Of a stretch of 50,331 nt of DNA, positions 43,086-50,331 are shown piece after piece (the stretch's first letter is position 1; every line of letters starts with the position of its first letter). The stretch is from CAZXFH01 sp964640055 (lineage in GTDB: Bacteria; Fidelibacterota; UBA2242; JAFGTP01). The stretch is taken from positions 1 to 50,331 of the forward strand of contig CAZXFH010000023.1 in assembly GCA_964640055.1 (NCBI GenBank), written 5' to 3'. Below the pieces are notes generated by a model, which did no database searches, was not told the origin of the DNA, and was given only the letters and a program-made list of their open reading frames with translations. The translations under genes and the position numbers were made by a program.

Positions 43086-43116
43086 CATATTAGTGGGCAA
43101 AGAAAAACGAATCGGA

Positions 43117-44550
43117 TCAACTTCTCATGTTACGGACATATTCAGCGCCTTTACGGATCGCTTTCTTATTCACATCAACTAATTTTTTCTTCTTAAGCAC
43201 ATCTCCCAAAGAATCGATTACAATATCCCGGGACATGAATCCCAGTTTTTCGATAATGGCACCCACAATGACCATATTAGCAACTTTGGTAGACCCCAGA
43301 TCATCGGCGAATTGGGTTGCTGGGATTGGGATCAAGCTAACATCGTCACGTTCCGGTTTCCGATCGATCAAGGAACTATCGTAGATAATGATACCATCGG
43401 CGACCACATCTTTTTCAAAGCGGTCCAGCGATGGACGGTTCATGGCTACCAGCAGCGTAGGGTTATCCACTAAAGGAGACCCGATTTTCTTGGTGGAGAT
43501 TTTAACGCTACAATTGGCAGTCCCGCCGCGCATTTCGGGTCCGTAGGAAGGTAACCAGCTGACCTGATAATCATGTCGCATGCCCATTTCTGATAAAACC
43601 GTGCCCAGACTTAGAACCCCCTGACCGCCAAAACCGGCCACCCGAATTTCTTCATTTACTTCCCGGCCTTTATAGGACTTGATAATCTCCTCATCCAGTT
43701 CGACTTCCTTCAGATCTAATACCTCCGGTAGCTTTTCAGAGGGTACTTCCTTACGACTGAAATCCCTTTTCTCCAATTTCTCGGATTTATCTTTGTAAAC
43801 CCCCAGGGGAAAGTAATCCTGCAATACCTTTTTCACCCAGTCCTCAGATTCCTTAGGGGTCATCTTGAGATTAGAGGGGCAGGCGGACAGAACTTCGATA
43901 AAGGAAAAAGCATTCTTTTCAATCTGCAGGTTCAAAGCCTTGCGAACCGCCTTACGTGTTTTCATAATAGATTTGGGATCGGTCAACATAACACGCTCAA
44001 CATAGGCGGGGGCCTCCAGGGTAGCGATGATTTCACTCATTTTCGTGGGATAGCCCTCATTCTCAATAGTCCGACCCCGGGGGGTGGTCATGGTGCGCTG
44101 TCCCACCAAAGTAGTCGGTGCCATCTGTCCCCCGGTCATTCCATATATGGCGTTATTAATAAAAAAGACGGTCAAACCTTCTCCGCGATTTGCGGCATGC
44201 AGAATTTCCAGCCCGCCAATAGCCGCCAGATCACCATCTCCCTGATAGCTGATTACAATGCTTTCCGGATGAGCTCGTTTCAGAGCCGTTCCCACCGCCG
44301 GTGCCCTTCCATGCGCAACCTGCACGTTGCCGGTATTAAAATAGTAATAGGCGAACACACTACAGCCGACCGGACTAATAAAAATCGAACGATCACCGAC
44401 ACCAAAATCCTCCAAAGCTTCCGCGATCAGCTTGTGTAATATTCCGTGTCCACAGCCGGGACAGTAGGTGGTCGTAATTTTATCTGTGCCGGGGCGTCTT
44501 TCATAGACATCATAAAAAACTTCCGACTTTTTTAATATTTTTTTAGCCAT
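43117..44550 (-). CDS. 2-oxoacid:ferredoxin oxidoreductase, fused beta and gamma subunits
   Basis: The 477-residue protein joins two subunits that are usually separate. Residues 1 to about 275 are the thiamine-diphosphate-binding beta subunit: TTYCPGCGHGILHKLIAEAL, GDGDLAAIGG with the metal-binding GDGD, and INNAIYGMTGGQ. After a charged linker (about 275-305), residues 306-477 are the gamma subunit: EIRVAGFGGQGVLSLGTVL and PSYGPEMRGGTANCSVKIS. The enzyme oxidises a 2-oxoacid with CoA to acyl-CoA, CO2 and reduced ferredoxin, or runs in reverse. It lies 2 nt behind the alpha subunit gene. The ilvE neighbour favours branched-chain 2-oxoacids, though 2-oxoglutarate is possible. Confidence 0.92.
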   Translation of the reverse strand: MAKKILKKSEVFYDVYERRPGTDKITTTYCPGCGHGILHKLIAEALEDFGVGDRSIFISPVGCSVFAYYYFNTGNVQVAHGRAPAVGTALKRAHPESIVISYQGDGDLAAIGGLEILHAANRGEGLTVFFINNAIYGMTGGQMAPTTLVGQRTMTTPRGRTIENEGYPTKMSEIIATLEAPAYVERVMLTDPKSIMKTRKAVRKALNLQIEKNAFSFIEVLSACPSNLKMTPKESEDWVKKVLQDYFPLGVYKDKSEKLEKRDFSRKEVPSEKLPEVLDLKEVELDEEIIKSYKGREVNEEIRVAGFGGQGVLSLGTVLSEMGMRHDYQVSWLPSYGPEMRGGTANCSVKISTKKIGSPLVDNPTLLVAMNRPSLDRFEKDVVADGIIIYDSSLIDRKPERDDVSLIPIPATQFADDLGSTKVANMVIVGAIIEKLGFMSRDIVIDSLGDVLKKKKLVDVNKKAIRKGAEYVRNMRS

Positions 44551-44552
44551 AT

Positions 44553-45599
44553 TTACCTCATTATCTCCATGACTTTATTACGTACTTCTTTAATCGTGGG
44601 GACATTACCACCCAGGCGGATTTGGGAATACACAGGTCTTTGACCATTAAGGGCCAAGCGCACATCCTCAACCATCTGCCCGATATTCATTTCCACCACC
44701 AGAAAGGCTTTCGCAGTCTGGGCTAACGCCTGCATTTTTTGTTTGGGAAATGGGAAAAGAGTGATCGGCCGGAGCATGCCGGCTTTTACACCTTCTTTAC
44801 GAAGGAGATCCACCACCGACTGAACAACCCGGGAAGCGATCCCGAAACTGACCAGAATAACTTCCGCATCGCTGGTGTAATACCCCTCATAGCGCGGTTC
44901 CTGTTCTTCCATAATGTTGTACTTTTTTAAGAGCTTCTGATTATGCCTTTCCAAACCGTCAGGATCTAGATCAATAGAAGTTATCAAATTATCAGCTGTC
45001 TCCCGGGTCCCTTTAACCGCCCAGCTTTTCTCAGGAATTTCTGTAACCGGCTCAGGAAAATCCACCGGTTCCATCATTTGTCCGATGAATCCGTCCGCTA
45101 AAATAAAAACCGGATTGCGATAACGGTCAGCCAATTCAAAGGCCAACACGCCAAAATCGCACATTTCCTGTACTGAGTTGGGAGCCAGCACAATGGATTT
45201 ATAATTACCATGCCCCCCCCCTTTAACCACTTGGTTATAATCTCCCTGTTCCGGGGCAATATTTCCCAGGCCGGGTCCACCCCGCATAATGCTGACAATG
45301 ACACAGGGTAATTCTGCACCGGCGCAATAGGATATACCTTCGGATTTCAGGCTAATACCCGGACCCGAGGAGGCGGTCATAACCCGTAGACCGGCAGAAG
45401 CAGCGCCATAAACCATATTGATCGCTGCGACTTCACTTTCTGCTTGAATAAAGGTACCACCGGCCGGTGGCATGTAATAAGCCGCTGCATGTGCAATTTC
45501 ACTGGCGGGGGTAATCGGATAACCATAAAACGCTTTACATCCGGCCAAGATCGCCCCTTTAACCACTGCTTCGTTGCCTTTTAAAAATTGTTTGGCCAT
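44553..45599 (-). CDS. vorB: 2-oxoacid:ferredoxin oxidoreductase alpha subunit (VorB/KorA type)
   Basis: The 348-residue subunit forms half of the thiamine site. It starts FLKGNEAVVKGAILAGCKAF followed by YGYPITPASEIAHAAAYYMP, the usual YPITPxSE motif, then AESEVAAINMVYGAASAG, TASSGPGISLKSEGISY, and RGGPGLGNIAPEQGDYNQ. This form without a fused gamma domain resembles the 2-ketoisovalerate-type (VOR) alpha subunit. It is 12 nt after the ferredoxin gene and 2 nt before the beta-gamma gene. Substrate preference between 2-ketoisovalerate and 2-oxoglutarate is inferred from the ilvE context only. Confidence 0.9.
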   Translation of the reverse strand: MAKQFLKGNEAVVKGAILAGCKAFYGYPITPASEIAHAAAYYMPPAGGTFIQAESEVAAINMVYGAASAGLRVMTASSGPGISLKSEGISYCAGAELPCVIVSIMRGGPGLGNIAPEQGDYNQVVKGGGHGNYKSIVLAPNSVQEMCDFGVLAFELADRYRNPVFILADGFIGQMMEPVDFPEPVTEIPEKSWAVKGTRETADNLITSIDLDPDGLERHNQKLLKKYNIMEEQEPRYEGYYTSDAEVILVSFGIASRVVQSVVDLLRKEGVKAGMLRPITLFPFPKQKMQALAQTAKAFLVVEMNIGQMVEDVRLALNGQRPVYSQIRLGGNVPTIKEVRNKVMEIMR

Positions 45600-45611
45600 G
45601 ACTTCTCCTCC

Positions 45612-45983
45612 CTATTTCACCGGAACTTCTTTTTCACTTTCCACAGATTGCAGGCACTGACTACAAAACCATTTCCTTGGATACTTTTCACGTTGGAACA
45701 CTTTCTGTTCTTTTCCACAATGTGGGCAATAACGCTGATCCTCCATCAAATCCCACCGTTTGAATACCGTGATGGCTCCCGGCTCGGGACAGACATAAAA
45801 ACAGATACCACAACCGGTACATCCTTTCCCCTGATATGTAGAGGGATGATAACCGCGTCGGTTGAATTTGTCTGAAAGCTGCAAAACATTCTGAGGACAG
45901 GCCTCAACACATAAGCCACATCCTTTACATTCTTCCCAACGAATAGTGACGTGACCTCTGCTCTTTGGTTTATTCATAATCAC
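45612..45983 (-). CDS. 2x[4Fe-4S] ferredoxin subunit with C-terminal zinc ribbon
   Basis: A 123-residue electron carrier of the oxidoreductase. Two cluster motifs are complete: CKGCGLCVEACP (Cys 19, 22, 25, 29) and CTGCGICFYVCPEPGA (Cys 55, 58, 61, 65). Beyond the usual end there is a third pair of Cys pairs, YCPHCG (86, 89) and FCSQC (107, 110), which looks like a zinc ribbon and is not part of the standard delta subunit. It may help assemble the complex or bind a partner. It lies between the aminotransferase and alpha-subunit genes with gaps of 11 and 12 nt. Confidence 0.9.
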   Translation of the reverse strand: MIMNKPKSRGHVTIRWEECKGCGLCVEACPQNVLQLSDKFNRRGYHPSTYQGKGCTGCGICFYVCPEPGAITVFKRWDLMEDQRYCPHCGKEQKVFQREKYPRKWFCSQCLQSVESEKEVPVK

Positions 45984-45994
45984 TCCATTTATTT

Positions 45995-47197
45995 TCAGCT
46001 CGTCCGGTCTTGAAAAGCCTGATAAGCCCTTTTAAAACCGGGTATGGCCTGTTCAATCTTTGCCCCAGGCATACAATAGGAAATGCGGAAATGTCCCGGA
46101 CATTGAAAGCCACTGCCCGGTGTGGTCAGGATCAGCTCATCCTGTAAGCCTTTTACGAAAGCCACATCATCATCAATCGGGCTACAGGGAAACATATAGA
46201 AAGTGCCGTCAGGCTTGATCACCTCATAACCGATCTCACTTAAGCCTTGGTATAAGATATCCCGCCGTTTTTTATATTTTTCAACATCAACCCTGGCGGT
46301 TAAGGCATGTTTAACCGTCCGCTGCATCAAAGCCGGTGCATTTACATAACCAAGGGTACGATTGGTAAAATTGGTGGCTTTGATCAGTTGACCGGCCTGA
46401 TGGCATCGTGGATTAATCGCCAGATAGCCGATACGCTCTCCAGCCAGGGATAAATCCTTGGAAAAAGAGGTTAAGACACAGCTATTATCATAAAACCGGA
46501 AAGGTGAATAATGCACCGCTTTATCGTAAATTATCTTTTTATAGGGTTCATCGGAAATTAAATAGATAGGTCGACCCAAACGATTACTCTTTTCTTTCAG
46601 TAGCGTCCCAATTTGCTCCAAGGTTGCATAGGGATATACCCGACCGGAAGGATTATTAGGAGTATTAATGATCACCGCTTTGGTTTGGGGCCCTAATTTG
46701 GCGGCTAAATCTTCCAGATCGGGAAGCAGTTTGTCTGTTGACTGAGCAATCACCTTTTCCCCGCCATGATTATCAATATAAAATTGATATTCCACAAAAT
46801 AGGGCGCAATAACGACCACCTCTTCTCCGGGGTTGAGCAAGGCTTTTAATATCACATTCATAGCCCCGGCAGCCCCCACCGTCATGATAATATGATCATT
46901 TTGAAAAGTAAATCCGTTTTCCTCGGTTAGTAGCTCGGCGATTACTTTGCGTGTCTCAGGATAACCGGCATTGGGCATGTAACCGTGTACAAAAGGTCCG
47001 CTGCGAGAGGCTTCTCTGACCAGGGCTCGATTGAATTCAGAGGGTGATTCCAGATCCGGATTACCGATGGAAAAATCATAGACCCTCTCCGCGCCATATT
47101 TTGCTTTAAGCTGCGTTCCCTGTTCAAACATTTTACGGATCCAGGATGAACGGGTCAAACTCTCAGCAATATTTTTTGAAATAGTCATTGGCTTCAT
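45995..47197 (-). CDS. Class I/II aminotransferase, PLP-dependent
   Basis: The 400-residue fold-type I enzyme has the PLP lysine in TSFSKDLSLAGERIGY (Lys247), the substrate/PLP motifs INTPNNPSGRVY and YLISDEPYKKI, and RISYCMP with the carboxylate-binding Arg near the C-terminus. The sequence resembles the aspartate/aromatic-type enzymes of the AT-I family. In an operon with ilvE and a 2-oxoacid oxidoreductase, it probably makes or removes the 2-oxoacid substrate or supplies glutamate/2-oxoglutarate balance. Substrate is inferred, not proven. Start chosen at 47197 with AAAGGG upstream; a second in-frame ATG lies three codons in. Confidence 0.9.
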   Translation of the reverse strand: MKPMTISKNIAESLTRSSWIRKMFEQGTQLKAKYGAERVYDFSIGNPDLESPSEFNRALVREASRSGPFVHGYMPNAGYPETRKVIAELLTEENGFTFQNDHIIMTVGAAGAMNVILKALLNPGEEVVVIAPYFVEYQFYIDNHGGEKVIAQSTDKLLPDLEDLAAKLGPQTKAVIINTPNNPSGRVYPYATLEQIGTLLKEKSNRLGRPIYLISDEPYKKIIYDKAVHYSPFRFYDNSCVLTSFSKDLSLAGERIGYLAINPRCHQAGQLIKATNFTNRTLGYVNAPALMQRTVKHALTARVDVEKYKKRRDILYQGLSEIGYEVIKPDGTFYMFPCSPIDDDVAFVKGLQDELILTTPGSGFQCPGHFRISYCMPGAKIEQAIPGFKRAYQAFQDRTS

Positions 47198-47210
47198 TAG
47201 CCCTTTGGTT

Positions 47211-47561
47211 TTAAAAAGATTTACTTAACATATTTCCGTAGGTGGACAGTTCTTTTAAAACTAAGGTAAGCATTTTTAACACAGTTGAGAGCCCTACCAC
47301 CGGAATAGTCAGTATCAATGTGTCTATTATTTCATCCTTGGTCGCACCCGCCCGGATTGCTTTGGGAATAATAATTTTGATCGCTTCGGGAGAAGGGCTA
47401 TTGACCTGAATGGCCAGCATGATCAATTGGCGGGTTTTTTCATCCAGATGATCCCCCAGATTACCCACCAGCTTCTGGTAATTCTTAAATACATCTTTAC
47501 GGTTTTCCATCAGATAGGTCAAGCCATCTTTATCCAGATCTTCCCATTTGAATTCATCCAT
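47211..47561 (-). CDS. AhpD/carboxymuconolactone-decarboxylase-fold protein without the CxxC site
   Basis: The 116-residue protein has the all-helical CMD/AhpD core: LDEKTRQLIMLAIQVNSPSP, then AIRAGATKDEIIDTLILTIP, which matches AxxAGaTxeEixEa. The usual CxxC redox pair, normally found after the LIMLAI helix, is missing; there is no Cys at all in the protein. So it is unlikely to be a peroxidase reductant, and another role, such as a small-molecule or structural part, is open. It lies between ilvE (60-nt gap) and the aminotransferase (13-nt gap). Confidence 0.78.
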   Translation of the reverse strand: MDEFKWEDLDKDGLTYLMENRKDVFKNYQKLVGNLGDHLDEKTRQLIMLAIQVNSPSPEAIKIIIPKAIRAGATKDEIIDTLILTIPVVGLSTVLKMLTLVLKELSTYGNMLSKSF

Positions 47562-47621
47562 AATATTCCTCAGCTACATTTATCCACTTATAATACGACA
47601 GGCGGCCTTTAATGAATGGTA

Positions 47622-48650
47622 TTAAGCGACCTTTTCCAGCCAACCCCGTTTATCCGGTACATCCGCGACCTGAAGCGCGGTTAATTGTTTATACAGCTTG
47701 GTTAGTGTGGGACCCGGTTCTTTACCCTCAGCGTAAAAGGTATGTAATTCACCCTGATAACCCATGCTACCAATGGGAGTGATCACCGCAGCAGTACCGC
47801 AGGCACCCGCTTCCTCAATGTTGTCCAACTCTTCCAGGCTGACTTTCCGCTGGACTATATCAATGTCAAAATCTTCCCGGGCAATATCAACCAGCGACCG
47901 TCGGGTAATGCTGGGTAAAATGGCTGCAGACTCAGGTGTCGCCATGCTGCCATCCTTAAAAACAAATAAAATATTGGCCGCACCACATTCTTCAAAATAT
48001 TTATGTTCCTTGGCATCCAAATAGACAACCTCAGCGTACCCTTCACGACGGGCTTCTTCCACCGGCAGTAATCCGGCTGAATAATTACCCCCCGCCTTTA
48101 CATTCCCAATTCCTTGGGGGGCTGCCCGGTCATAGTCGGTCTCAATTTTCATCTTGATCGGTTTGAAGCCTTCTTTAAAGTAGGGACCAACGGGGACTAC
48201 AAATACCAGGAACAGATATTCCGGCGCGGGATGTACTCCTAAATTTTCTCCGATACCAATCAGCAGCGGACGAATATATAAAGAAGCTCCCAATCCATAA
48301 GGTGGCACATAATCAATATTGGCATTAACAGTCTCCTTGACCGCATCAACAAACATATCTTCAGGAACCTGGGCCATCCTCAGCCGGCTGGCTGAATTAC
48401 GCATCCGTTTGGCATTTTCATAAGGCCGGAATAAATAGACCGTACCATCCTTAGCCCGCTGGGCTTTCATGCCTTCAAAACATTGCTGCCCGTAATGAAG
48501 GGCTGTCGCACATTCGGCGATGGTTATTTTATTATCATTGATTAATTTTCCTTTACCCCAATTACCATCTTTCCAGTACGCATGATAACGAAAAGGGGTT
48601 TTTGTATAACCAAAACCCAGTTTTTCCCACTCAATATCTTTCGGACTCAT
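47622..48650 (-). CDS. ilvE: Branched-chain amino acid aminotransferase IlvE
   Basis: The start at 48650 has AAGGAG six bases ahead; a longer frame from 48692 adds 14 residues without a good ribosome binding site. The 342-residue fold-type IV enzyme carries the BCAT signatures: LHYGQQCFEGMKAQRAKDG, FRPYENAKRM, VKAGGNYSAGLLPVEEAR (PLP Lys in VKAGGNY), YLDAKEHKYFEECGAANI, and ITRRSLVDIARE. It moves amino groups between leucine, isoleucine or valine and 2-oxoglutarate. It leads an operon of six genes ending in a 2-oxoacid:ferredoxin oxidoreductase, linking these amino acids to ferredoxin. Confidence 0.96.
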   Translation of the reverse strand: MSPKDIEWEKLGFGYTKTPFRYHAYWKDGNWGKGKLINDNKITIAECATALHYGQQCFEGMKAQRAKDGTVYLFRPYENAKRMRNSASRLRMAQVPEDMFVDAVKETVNANIDYVPPYGLGASLYIRPLLIGIGENLGVHPAPEYLFLVFVVPVGPYFKEGFKPIKMKIETDYDRAAPQGIGNVKAGGNYSAGLLPVEEARREGYAEVVYLDAKEHKYFEECGAANILFVFKDGSMATPESAAILPSITRRSLVDIAREDFDIDIVQRKVSLEELDNIEEAGACGTAAVITPIGSMGYQGELHTFYAEGKEPGPTLTKLYKQLTALQVADVPDKRGWLEKVA

Positions 48651-48715
48651 GGGGAACTCCTTTTTATTAGTTTGATAATTTTTAAAATACAATCACAGTT
48701 ACGCAAACCTTTCCC

Positions 48716-48757
48716 TCATGCGTCAATATAATTGACAAAACCCGTGCCATCCACCAT
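48716..48757 (-). CDS. Possible 13-codon leader peptide before ilvE
   Basis: Reading MVDGTGFVNYIDA and a TGA stop, this tiny frame follows a strong ribosome binding site (AAAGGAG, five bases before the ATG) that serves no other gene, and ends 65 nt before the ilvE start. Two Val and one Ile are present, only a mild excess. The 15-bp inverted repeat GTCAAT-ATA-ATTGAC (48722-48736) lies inside it. No terminator hairpin of the attenuator type follows, so a classical leader mechanism is not shown. Confidence 0.35.
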   Translation of the reverse strand: MVDGTGFVNYIDA

Positions 48758-49064
48758 CGTGTCTCCTTTGGCCCGGGCATTAATAGGATGAACTTAATAT
48801 ATACAAATCAAACCATAAAATTACTTACATATTCAAAGCTATCGCAAAAGTACTTTTCCTAAAATTGAAAAATGGTTTTCTTAACTTTTATTGGAACTAA
48901 GAATAAAGGCGTCTCGTTTGAAAAGATCATTTCAATCTTTAGAGGAGGTGATTCCCCTACAGAGCACCAATTTTCATTATTTTATTAGCTTGGTAAAGAA
49001 ATTGCATTGTAAATTCATAAGGAAAGATTTATTGTAAACAGAAAAATTCATAAAAGGAGGTCGC
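48758..49064. other. Gene-free control region between ilvE and the class V aminotransferase
   Basis: These 307 nt are AT-rich apart from a GC patch near 48770-48780. They should hold the divergent promoters for the ilvE operon and the gene at 49065. One oddity is the 18-nt stretch AGGAGGTGATTCCCCTAC (48943-48960): it contains an excellent Shine-Dalgarno sequence but no ordinary start codon follows at the right distance. A 38-codon frame (48872-48988) spans it, but lacks its own ribosome binding site and is not called a gene. Confidence 0.5.
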
Positions 49065-50141
49065 ATGCATAAAAAATTATTTATTCCGGGACCGGTGGAT
49101 GTACGCCCGGAAATTTTACAGGCCATGGCCACGCCTATGATTGGCCATCGCAGTAAGGATGCTACTGTATTACAAAAATCTATTTCTGAAAAATTGCAAA
49201 AACTTTTTTATACCCATAATCCAATCCTTTTGTCTACCAGTTCTGGTACCGGACTGATGGAGGGCTCAATCCGTTCCCTGACCGCCAAACGGGCGGTTGT
49301 CTTTGCCGTAGGTGCCTTTGGCAACCGGTGGGCAAAATTAGCCCAATCCAATAACATCCCGGTAGACCATGTGGAAGTGGAATGGAGTCAACCGACGCTA
49401 CCGAAAGTTGTGAATGAATACCTCTCCAGTGGAAAATATGATGTTTTCACCATTACTCATAATGAAACTTCCACAGGTGTAATGAACCCGATTGATGAAA
49501 TTGCTGAAATTCGTAAGAAATATCCCGATATACTTTGGTTAATGGATACGGTATCCTCAATGGGCGGTGTAAAAATCGAAGTGGATAAACTGGGCGTAGA
49601 TGTCTGTATTACCTCCACCCAAAAGTGTTTGGGGCTACCCCCGGGTCTTTCGGCCTGTTCAGTCAGTGAACGAGCCTTGGAATACGGGAAACAAGTACAA
49701 TTCCGGGGATCTTACCTGGATCTGCTGAATCTGTACAAATATATCCATAAAAAGCCCTATCAGTATCCCTCTACCCCATCTATTTCCCATATGTATGCAC
49801 TGGACAAACAGTTGGATTATATTCTCAACGAAGAAGGACTCGAAAACCGATTTGACCGTCACTTGGAGCTGGCCGAAATGACACGGACCTGGGCAGAGAA
49901 AAATTTTGATCTGTTTGCCGCTCAAGGTTATCGCTCCCATACGGTTACCACGGTTAAGAACACCCAGGGCATTTCCATCGCCGAGCTAAAGAAAAGGGTC
50001 GGTGAACGTGGATATGTCTTGGCTAATGGCTATGGTAATCTTAAAGAAGAGACCTTCCGGATCGCCCATATGGCAGATCGGACTGTCAAGGATATGCAGC
50101 TCTATCTCGACGTACTGGATGAAGAGATCGCGAAATTATAA
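49065..50141 (+). CDS. Class V aminotransferase (serine/alanine-glyoxylate type)
   Basis: The 358-residue PLP enzyme belongs to the serine-pyruvate/alanine-glyoxylate branch: LFIPGPVDVRPEILQAMATP (5-24), the PLP-phosphate loop STSSGTGLMEGSIR, DTVSSMGGVKIEVDKLGVDV and the PLP lysine in ITSTQKCLGLPPGLS (Lys187). It would move the amino group of serine or alanine to a 2-oxoacid such as glyoxylate or pyruvate, and may act in serine or glycine metabolism. AAAGGAGGT precedes the ATG. No serA, glyA or glycerate kinase gene is near, so the exact reaction is open. A strong terminator follows at 50248. Confidence 0.9.
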   Translation: MHKKLFIPGPVDVRPEILQAMATPMIGHRSKDATVLQKSISEKLQKLFYTHNPILLSTSSGTGLMEGSIRSLTAKRAVVFAVGAFGNRWAKLAQSNNIPVDHVEVEWSQPTLPKVVNEYLSSGKYDVFTITHNETSTGVMNPIDEIAEIRKKYPDILWLMDTVSSMGGVKIEVDKLGVDVCITSTQKCLGLPPGLSACSVSERALEYGKQVQFRGSYLDLLNLYKYIHKKPYQYPSTPSISHMYALDKQLDYILNEEGLENRFDRHLELAEMTRTWAEKNFDLFAAQGYRSHTVTTVKNTQGISIAELKKRVGERGYVLANGYGNLKEETFRIAHMADRTVKDMQLYLDVLDEEIAKL

Positions 50142-50240
50142 TCACTCTTTCTATGTATATTAAAACTATCCAAAGCTCGGATCCGGTGCTGGTTTATCCC
50201 CGGATTAATCTATTTATCGCGAGTTCTTTAGCGAATCAAT

Positions 50241-50277
50241 AAAAAAGGAGCAACTGAGGTGCCGTTGCTCTTTTTTT
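50241..50277. terminator. Rho-independent terminator after the class V aminotransferase
   Basis: A 7-bp perfect stem GAGCAAC / GTTGCTC (50248-50254 and 50264-50270) with a 9-nt loop is followed by T7. A run of six A lies on the left side, so it could also work on the minus strand. It ends the transcript of the gene at 49065, about 100 nt past its stop codon. Confidence 0.9.
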
Positions 50278-50331
50278 AAGGTAGTGTCAAAAGTTTTATG
50301 AAAGAATGAAAGAGGATCTCAAGACCGGATG

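Noticed and set aside
48872..48988. 38-codon plus-strand frame before the class V aminotransferase gene
   Set aside because: No ribosome binding site of its own and no recognisable family, although the predicted peptide looks moderately protein-like. Left out as a gene.
1..50331. CRISPR arrays, tRNA or rRNA genes, insertion sequences, known riboswitches
   Set aside because: No regularly spaced repeats, no T-loop-like tRNA signature, no transposase-like frame and no recognisable riboswitch core was seen on either strand; this is a reading by eye, not a model search.

Overview
The window looks like a chromosomal segment of a Gram-negative bacterium of the wider Fibrobacteres-Chlorobi-Bacteroidetes (FCB) assemblage, outside the well-studied Bacteroidetes (a Marinimicrobia-, Calditrichota- or KSB1-like lineage would fit). 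The grounds are a GWxTD-domain protein, secreted beta-propeller and outer-membrane beta-barrel proteins, a LolA-like/RND export cassette, PlsY lipid synthesis, and a ferredoxin-dependent 2-oxoacid oxidoreductase operon typical of anaerobes or facultative anaerobes. This is inference from gene content; there is no rRNA or other phylogenetic anchor. I saw no tRNA, rRNA, CRISPR array, insertion sequence, phage gene or known riboswitch class.

Layout. 126-3963 (minus): a Nudix hydrolase, panB-panC (pantothenate), a small exported protein, a LytR_C protein and rsfS. 4054-7174 (plus): a PfkB sugar kinase, mtnA and a TPR lipoprotein, closed by a clear terminator. 7268-9179 (minus): moxR and a DUF58 protein. 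9366-15058 (plus): a tetR-controlled export operon (LolA-like protein, outer-membrane barrel, large RND/MMPL transporter) with a TetR-type operator at its front. 15329-18882 (minus): plsY, a dolichol-kinase-like gene and a CopB-type copper ATPase. 19172-21270: a secreted metallo-beta-lactamase-fold hydrolase and a sulfotransferase. 21345-28279 (minus): a tight run of pyrF, pyrE, a WalJ-like hydrolase, a secreted cyclophilin, a patatin, DsbD, a TlpA-like thioredoxin and an ADP-ribosylglycohydrolase.

28459-34612 (plus): obgE, then a very tight dprA / propeller / GWxTD / isopropylmalate-dehydrogenase-like run whose last member seems to have lost its catalytic residues. 34642-42983: a GHL10 glycoside-hydrolase-like protein, an orphan nucleotidyltransferase-like gene flanked by long gene-free stretches, manA, a secreted MetX-like alpha/beta hydrolase, a DUF4177 protein, a HAD phosphatase and an unrecognised membrane protein with CorA-like topology. 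43117-48650 (minus): one operon of ilvE, an AhpD-like protein, a class I/II aminotransferase and a ferredoxin / alpha / fused beta-gamma 2-oxoacid:ferredoxin oxidoreductase, linking branched-chain amino acids to ferredoxin. 49065-50141 (plus): a class V aminotransferase and a terminator.

The most unusual non-coding signal is the gene-free 37782-38170, between two converging genes, which holds a dense series of perfect short hairpins plus a larger helix enclosing further hairpins. The most unusual coding signal is the apparent pseudoenzyme in the GWxTD operon. Both are read by eye and come with decisive checks.
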